A stretch of 64,000 bases of DNA from Streptomyces rubradiris (GTDB lineage: Bacteria; Actinomycetota; Actinomycetes; Streptomycetales; Streptomycetaceae): contig NZ_BNEA01000015.1 in NCBI RefSeq assembly GCF_016860525.1, positions 1,736,001 to 1,800,000 on the forward strand, written 5' to 3'. Positions within the stretch are counted from its first letter, which is position 1, and each line of letters starts with the position of its first letter. The notes below the pieces were generated by a model that saw only the letters and a program-made list of their open reading frames with translations, searched no databases and was not told the origin of the DNA. Below are positions 59,945 to 64,000 of this stretch, piece by piece. Position numbers and translations under genes: made by a program.

Positions 59945-61624
59945 ATGTCCGGATCCCCCGCCGAGGCGGTCACGCGCCGCGCCTTCGTCGCCGGCACCGC
60001 GGCCGTCGCCGGCACGGCCGCCCTCGCCGGTCCGCTCGCCGGTACCGCCGTCGCCGCCGGCTTCGGCTGGCGCGACGACGGCGCGAACTACGTCGTCGAC
60101 ACCGGCGCGGCCCTGGTCTTCAAGGTCTCCAAGTCCACCGGAGACCTGACCTCGCTGGTCCACAAGGGCACCGAATACCAGGGCTACGGCGGCAAGAACT
60201 CGCACATCGAGTCCGGTCTCGGCAGCTCCACGGTGACCCTGGCCCAGTCCGGCTCCACCATCCTGATCTCCGTCACCCATGGCACACTGCGCCACTACTA
60301 CGCGGCCCGCAGCGGCGAGAACCACATCTACCTGTGGACGAACAAGGCCGACTCCTCGGTCAGCGCGACCCGCTTCATCCTGCGCGTCAGGGCGGGCCTG
60401 TTCCTCAACGACGAGCCCGACTCCTACACCTACACGACCGGCACCATCGAGGCGTCGGACGTCTTCGCCAAGTCCGACGGGCAGACCCGGTCCAAGCACT
60501 ACTCCAAGGTGCGGGTCGTCGACTACGACTACACCGGCTGGTCCGCCGCCGGCGTCGGCCTGTGGATCGTGCGCAGCAACCACGAGAAGGCGTCCGGCGG
60601 CCCCTTCTACCGCTCGCTGCTGCGCCACCAGAGCGCCGACGGCGGCGGGCTGTACGAGATCCTGTACTACGGGGAGAACCAGACGGAGGCCGAGCGCTAC
60701 GGGCTCCAGGGCCCGTACGTCATCGCGTTCACCGACGGCGGGGCACCCCCGGCCGCCCTGTACCCCGGCACGCTGACCACCCCGTGGGCCGACTCCCTGG
60801 GCATCGCCGGCTACGTGCCGGAGAGCGGCCGGGGCCGTGTCGCCGGGGTCGGCATCGCCGGGCGGGACACGGCGTACCCGTACACCGTGGGCCTGGCCAA
60901 CCCTTCGGCCCAGTACTGGGCTCCGGCGCGCGCCTCGGACGGGTACTTCTCGGTCTCCCGCGTCCTGCCGGGCACGTACACGCTGACCGTCTACAAGGGC
61001 GAACTGGCCGTCCACAGTGCCCAGGTGACCGTCACGGCGGGTACGACGACCACGCTGAACACGCTCACCGTCCCCGCGTCCAACGACCCGTCCCGGGCGA
61101 GCGCGATCTGGCGGATCGGGGACTGGGACGGCACCCCGAGCGGGTTCAAGAACGCGGAGCTGATGACGTACGCCCATCCGTCCGACGTGCGGGCCGCGCC
61201 GTGGACCGGGAACGTGGTGATCGGCAGCGGCACCGAGACATCCGGCTTCCCCTGCTATCTGTGGAAGGGCGTCAACAGCGGCCTGCTCGTCTATTTCCGG
61301 CTCACCGCCGCGCAGGCCGCCGCCGCGCACACCCTGCGGATCGGCGTGACGACGGCCTACGCCAACGGCCGGCCACGGGTCACGGTCAACGACACCTGGA
61401 CCTCGGCGATCCCCTCCCCGCCCGCCCAGCCGACCACGCGTTCCCTGACGGTGGGCTCGTACCGGGGCAACAACCACACCTTCACCTACAGCGTCCCGGC
61501 CGCCGCCTGGCGCACGGACACCGGCCAGTACAACGTGCTGCGGATCGACGTGGTGAGCGGTTCGGGGACCACGGGCTACCTCAGCGCCGGCACGGCCGTC
61601 GACGCCATCGACCTCTTGCCCTGA
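59945..61624 (+). CDS. Secreted rhamnogalacturonan lyase (PL4)
   Basis: A 559-residue exported lyase that cleaves the rhamnose-galacturonate backbone of pectin by beta-elimination. A Tat signal (VTRRAFVAGTAAVAGTAALA) leads to the large beta-sandwich (NYVVDTGAALVFKVSKSTGD, YLWTNKADSSVSATRFILRV), a fibronectin-like middle (GYFSVSRVLPGTYTLTVYKG) and a C-terminal carbohydrate-binding-like sandwich (IWRIGDWDGTPSGFKNAEL). This three-domain order is that of family PL4. AAGGAGG precedes the ATG by 9 nt. It ends 7 bp from the convergent GH43 gene. Confidence 0.9.
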   Translation: MSGSPAEAVTRRAFVAGTAAVAGTAALAGPLAGTAVAAGFGWRDDGANYVVDTGAALVFKVSKSTGDLTSLVHKGTEYQGYGGKNSHIESGLGSSTVTLAQSGSTILISVTHGTLRHYYAARSGENHIYLWTNKADSSVSATRFILRVRAGLFLNDEPDSYTYTTGTIEASDVFAKSDGQTRSKHYSKVRVVDYDYTGWSAAGVGLWIVRSNHEKASGGPFYRSLLRHQSADGGGLYEILYYGENQTEAERYGLQGPYVIAFTDGGAPPAALYPGTLTTPWADSLGIAGYVPESGRGRVAGVGIAGRDTAYPYTVGLANPSAQYWAPARASDGYFSVSRVLPGTYTLTVYKGELAVHSAQVTVTAGTTTTLNTLTVPASNDPSRASAIWRIGDWDGTPSGFKNAELMTYAHPSDVRAAPWTGNVVIGSGTETSGFPCYLWKGVNSGLLVYFRLTAAQAAAAHTLRIGVTTAYANGRPRVTVNDTWTSAIPSPPAQPTTRSLTVGSYRGNNHTFTYSVPAAAWRTDTGQYNVLRIDVVSGSGTTGYLSAGTAVDAIDLLP

Positions 61625-61631
61625 CGTACCA

Positions 61632-63041
61632 TCAACTCCCTAGTCGCCACTGCTGGTTGGCAGCTCCGTTGCACGCGTAGGTGATGACCGCGGCCGAGTC
61701 GGCGGTGGATCCGCCGGAGACGTCCAGGCACTCCCCGCTCGCGCGGGACTTGAGGGTGACGTAGGAGCCGGACGCGGTGAGGGACCACTGCTGGGCGGTG
61801 GCGCCGGTGCAGTCCTCCTGGGTGACGCCGCTCGCGCTCTCCTGGAGGCACAGGGAACCGCCCCGGCCCACCAGCGCCCGGTAGCCGTTGCCGAGGTCCT
61901 TGGACCACCACTTCTGGTTGGTGCCGCCGTTGCAGCCGTACTGGCTGATCGCCACGCCCTGCCACAGCGACTGGCCCGGCACGTCGGCGCACTTGGAACT
62001 GTGCCGGGCGATCAGCGTGTTGTAGGCCGCGGCAGTGCCGGTGACGGTGCCGGCCGTGGTGTCGACGGTGATCTCCGGGTACCAGGACATGGTCATCGAG
62101 GTGGCGCTGGGGAAGGCCAGCGGCAGCCACACGTAGCGGGAGTCGTTCACCTTCCCGCCGAAGGAGTTGCCCCAGCGGTCACCCAGGTACAGGTACGAGG
62201 TACCCGAAGTGCCCTGCACGGGAAGGACGTAGGCGGTCTGCGAGCCGTAGGCGGTGGAGTCGCCGACGGCCTTCCAGGACGTCCACGGCCCGGCGAGGGA
62301 GGTGGCGGTCGCGTACTGCTGCTGGTTGGGGTTCCAGCCGGTGGCGCCCGAGGTGAGCATGAAGTACACGCCGCCGCGCTTGAACAGGGCCGGTGCCTCG
62401 CGGTGGCCGCCGGGCCAGGGGTTGGCGACCAGGCCGGCGATGCCCGTGTAGTCGGCGGTGAGCCGGTAGATGTGCAGGTCGTAGTTCTCGTTGGCCGCCG
62501 AGACCATATAGGCGGTGCCGTCGGTGTCGACGTAGGTGGTCAGGTCGCGGGACATGTACCGGCCGAGCGGGCGGAAGCTGCCCCGGTAGGTGTAGCTGCC
62601 GTCGACCGTGTCGGAGACGGCGACGGCGGCGCGTGCCTCGCCGTAGTCGGTGCCGTTCTCCTTGTGCATCCACATCACGAACTTGCCGGTGGCCGCGTTG
62701 TAGACGACCTTGGGGCGTTCGATGTAGGCGGTGGACAGCTCGGCGGCGGAGGACCGGGTGAGGACGCGGGCGCGGAACTCCCAGTTCTTCAGGTCGGTGG
62801 AGCGGTAGGCGTTCACGGACCTGAAGGTGTTGTCGCTGTTGCGGTCCTCGCCGAACCAGTAGTAGGAGCCGCCCACTTCGATCACCCCGCCGCCGTGGGC
62901 GTGCACCGGATTGCCCGACGTGTCGGTGAACTGCGTGCCGTTGGCGATGGTCCCCTGCGCCGCCCGGGCGGGTCCGGCGGTCGCCAGGGCGGCGGCGAGG
63001 GCGCAGCACAGGGCGAGCAGGACGGCGTACGCGCGTCTCAT
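61632..63041 (-). CDS. Secreted GH43 glycosidase with C-terminal ricin-type CBM13
   Basis: A 469-residue exported enzyme. A signal peptide (AVLLALCCALAAALATAG, then ARA) precedes a five-blade propeller of the GH43 galactanase-like group (GGGVIEVGGSYYWFGEDRNS, AYIERPKVVYN, GHREAPALFKRGGVYFMLTS). Residues about 340-469 are a ricin-B trefoil (CADVPGQSLWQGVAISQYGC; CLDVSGGSTADSAAVITYAC; QW repeats). The layout resembles Streptomyces exo-beta-1,3-galactanases acting on arabinogalactan side chains. Tail-to-tail with the lyase gene, and directly upstream of the next GH43 stop region on the same strand. Confidence 0.88.
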   Translation of the reverse strand: MRRAYAVLLALCCALAAALATAGPARAAQGTIANGTQFTDTSGNPVHAHGGGVIEVGGSYYWFGEDRNSDNTFRSVNAYRSTDLKNWEFRARVLTRSSAAELSTAYIERPKVVYNAATGKFVMWMHKENGTDYGEARAAVAVSDTVDGSYTYRGSFRPLGRYMSRDLTTYVDTDGTAYMVSAANENYDLHIYRLTADYTGIAGLVANPWPGGHREAPALFKRGGVYFMLTSGATGWNPNQQQYATATSLAGPWTSWKAVGDSTAYGSQTAYVLPVQGTSGTSYLYLGDRWGNSFGGKVNDSRYVWLPLAFPSATSMTMSWYPEITVDTTAGTVTGTAAAYNTLIARHSSKCADVPGQSLWQGVAISQYGCNGGTNQKWWSKDLGNGYRALVGRGGSLCLQESASGVTQEDCTGATAQQWSLTASGSYVTLKSRASGECLDVSGGSTADSAAVITYACNGAANQQWRLGS

Positions 63042-63042
63042 C

Positions 63043-64000
63043 TCACGCCCCTTCCTTCGCGGTGTCGGCCACGGGGACGCCGAAGTCGGGGGTGCCGTCC
63101 GGCTTCCAGCCGAGCTTCTGGATCCGGGTGTGCCGGTTGGGGTCGTGCAGCGGGTCGCCGGTGATCTCCTTGTACTGGCGGGCGTGGTAGACGAGGACGT
63201 CGGTACGGCCGTCCTCGGCGACGGTGAAGCAGTTGTGCCCGGGGCCGTACTGCCCCGTGCTGTCGTCGCTGGTGAACACCGGGACGGGCGACTTGTTCCA
63301 GCTGCGGGCGTCCAGCAGGTCGGCGTGGGCGTCGGCGGTCAGCAGGCCCACGCAGTAGTGCCAGTCGGTGGCGCTGGCCGAGTAGGTGAGGAAGATCCGG
63401 CCGTTGCGCTTGAGGACGTACGGACCCTCGTTGACCTTGTAGCCGACGCACTCCCAGTCGTACTCCGGTGTGGACAGGCGAACTTGGGGGCCGGTGAGGG
63501 TCCACGGGCCGGCCATCTCCGAGATCCACAGGGCCGTGTTGTTGTCCATGCCGGGCTCGTGCTGGGCCCAGACCAGATAGCGGGTGCCGCGGTGCTGGAA
63601 GGTGGTGGCGTCCAGGGAGAAGGTCTCCCAGGCGGTTCTGATCTGGCCCCGCTCCACCCACGTGCCCTGGAACGGGTCGGGGTGCGCGTTCTCCAGCACC
63701 CACATGCGGATGGCCCACACGTCCTCGGCGGGGGCCGAGGCGAAGTAGATGTACCACTTGCCGCCGATCCGGTGCAGCTCGGGCGCCCATATGTGGGCGC
63801 CCATCGGACCGGTCGCGTGCGCCCGCCAGATCACCGACTCGGCGGCCGTGGACAGCCCGTTCAGGGTGCGGGCGCGGCGCAGGACGATGCGGTCGTACTC
63901 GGGGACGGTCGCCGTGAAGTAGTAGCGGCCGTCGGTGTGGCGGGTGATGTGCGGGTCGGCGCGCTGGAGGACGAGCGGGTTCGCGTACGGAGTCGCCGCC
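63043..64000 (-). CDS. GH43 glycosidase (arabinofuranosidase-like), C-terminal part
   Basis: At least 318 residues; the N-terminus lies beyond the right edge. The visible part begins AATPYANPLVLQRADPHITR, with the catalytic-base Asp in RADPH, then YYFTATVPEYDRIVLRRA, HIWAPELHRIGGKWYIYFA (transition-state Asp region altered), and YKVNEGPYVLKRNGRIFLTY with the acid Glu in NEGP. This is the pattern of exo-acting arabinofuranosidases of GH43. It ends 1 bp before the start of the following GH43-CBM13 gene, so the two are probably co-transcribed. Confidence 0.87.
   Translation of the reverse strand, partial: AATPYANPLVLQRADPHITRHTDGRYYFTATVPEYDRIVLRRARTLNGLSTAAESVIWRAHATGPMGAHIWAPELHRIGGKWYIYFASAPAEDVWAIRMWVLENAHPDPFQGTWVERGQIRTAWETFSLDATTFQHRGTRYLVWAQHEPGMDNNTALWISEMAGPWTLTGPQVRLSTPEYDWECVGYKVNEGPYVLKRNGRIFLTYSASATDWHYCVGLLTADAHADLLDARSWNKSPVPVFTSDDSTGQYGPGHNCFTVAEDGRTDVLVYHARQYKEITGDPLHDPNRHTRIQKLGWKPDGTPDFGVPVADTAKEGA

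Overview
The window is a high-GC actinobacterial chromosome segment. Strong third-codon GC bias, many GTG and TTG starts, GTGA/ATGA stop-start overlaps, Tat and lipoprotein exports, and genes such as aldO, pknG, poxB and DUF2637/FhuF neighbours all point to Streptomyces. No rRNA, tRNA, CRISPR array or intact insertion sequence was seen. Much of the first 34 kb looks eroded: several genes are collapsed, frameshifted or cut down.

Layout. 0-6 kb: start of glyoxylate carboligase (gcl) with a dyad operator, a PucR/CdaR-type regulator, a valine-dehydrogenase-like enzyme, then decayed genes (MFS remnant, doubly frameshifted quinone oxidoreductase) and an acyl-CoA synthetase. 6-11 kb: a LuxR pseudogene, a large LuxR-family ATPase regulator and a secreted trypsin, the last two sharing an 11-bp upstream motif. 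11-19 kb: a tightly overlapping five-gene minus-strand operon encoding a trypsin-like protein, PknG, a vWA protein, a four-helix membrane protein and a solute-binding protein. It looks like an enlarged relative of the mycobacterial glnX-glnH-pknG sensor. A perfect palindrome lies between it and a divergent, apparently leaderless, polysaccharide deacetylase gene.

21-25.5 kb: a purine locus with an NCS2 permease, a PucR regulator and a xanthine dehydrogenase operon collapsed to one hybrid ORF. 25.5-36.5 kb: TPR protein, GntR regulator, iron-box FhuF protein, DUF2637 membrane protein followed by a degenerate repeat array, anti-sigma-type ATPase, PoxB, a PP2C pseudogene, a TrmB/LuxR regulator, a PASTA lipoprotein, an SGNH esterase and a zinc-ribbon protein. 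36.5-43.2 kb: alkylation repair (Ogt, Ada-AlkA) downstream of rsgA, which carries a 23-codon leader ORF; then a radical SAM protein, a flavin-binding protein and a hydroxyacid dehydrogenase.

43.2-64 kb: sugar and plant-polysaccharide use. AldO (alditol oxidase), a ROK regulator, a CUT1 ABC transporter with a GH2 beta-galactosidase, and a secreted phosphodiesterase-like protein come first. A small TetR/hydrolase/reductase/PEP-mutase set follows. The last part is a pectin side-chain cluster: DUF2264 protein, rhamnogalacturonan acetylesterase, rhamnogalacturonan lyase and two GH43 enzymes, with LacI-type boxes in the divergent promoter. The secreted lyase, esterase and GH43 enzymes would release oligosaccharides that the ABC importer and cytoplasmic beta-galactosidase could finish.
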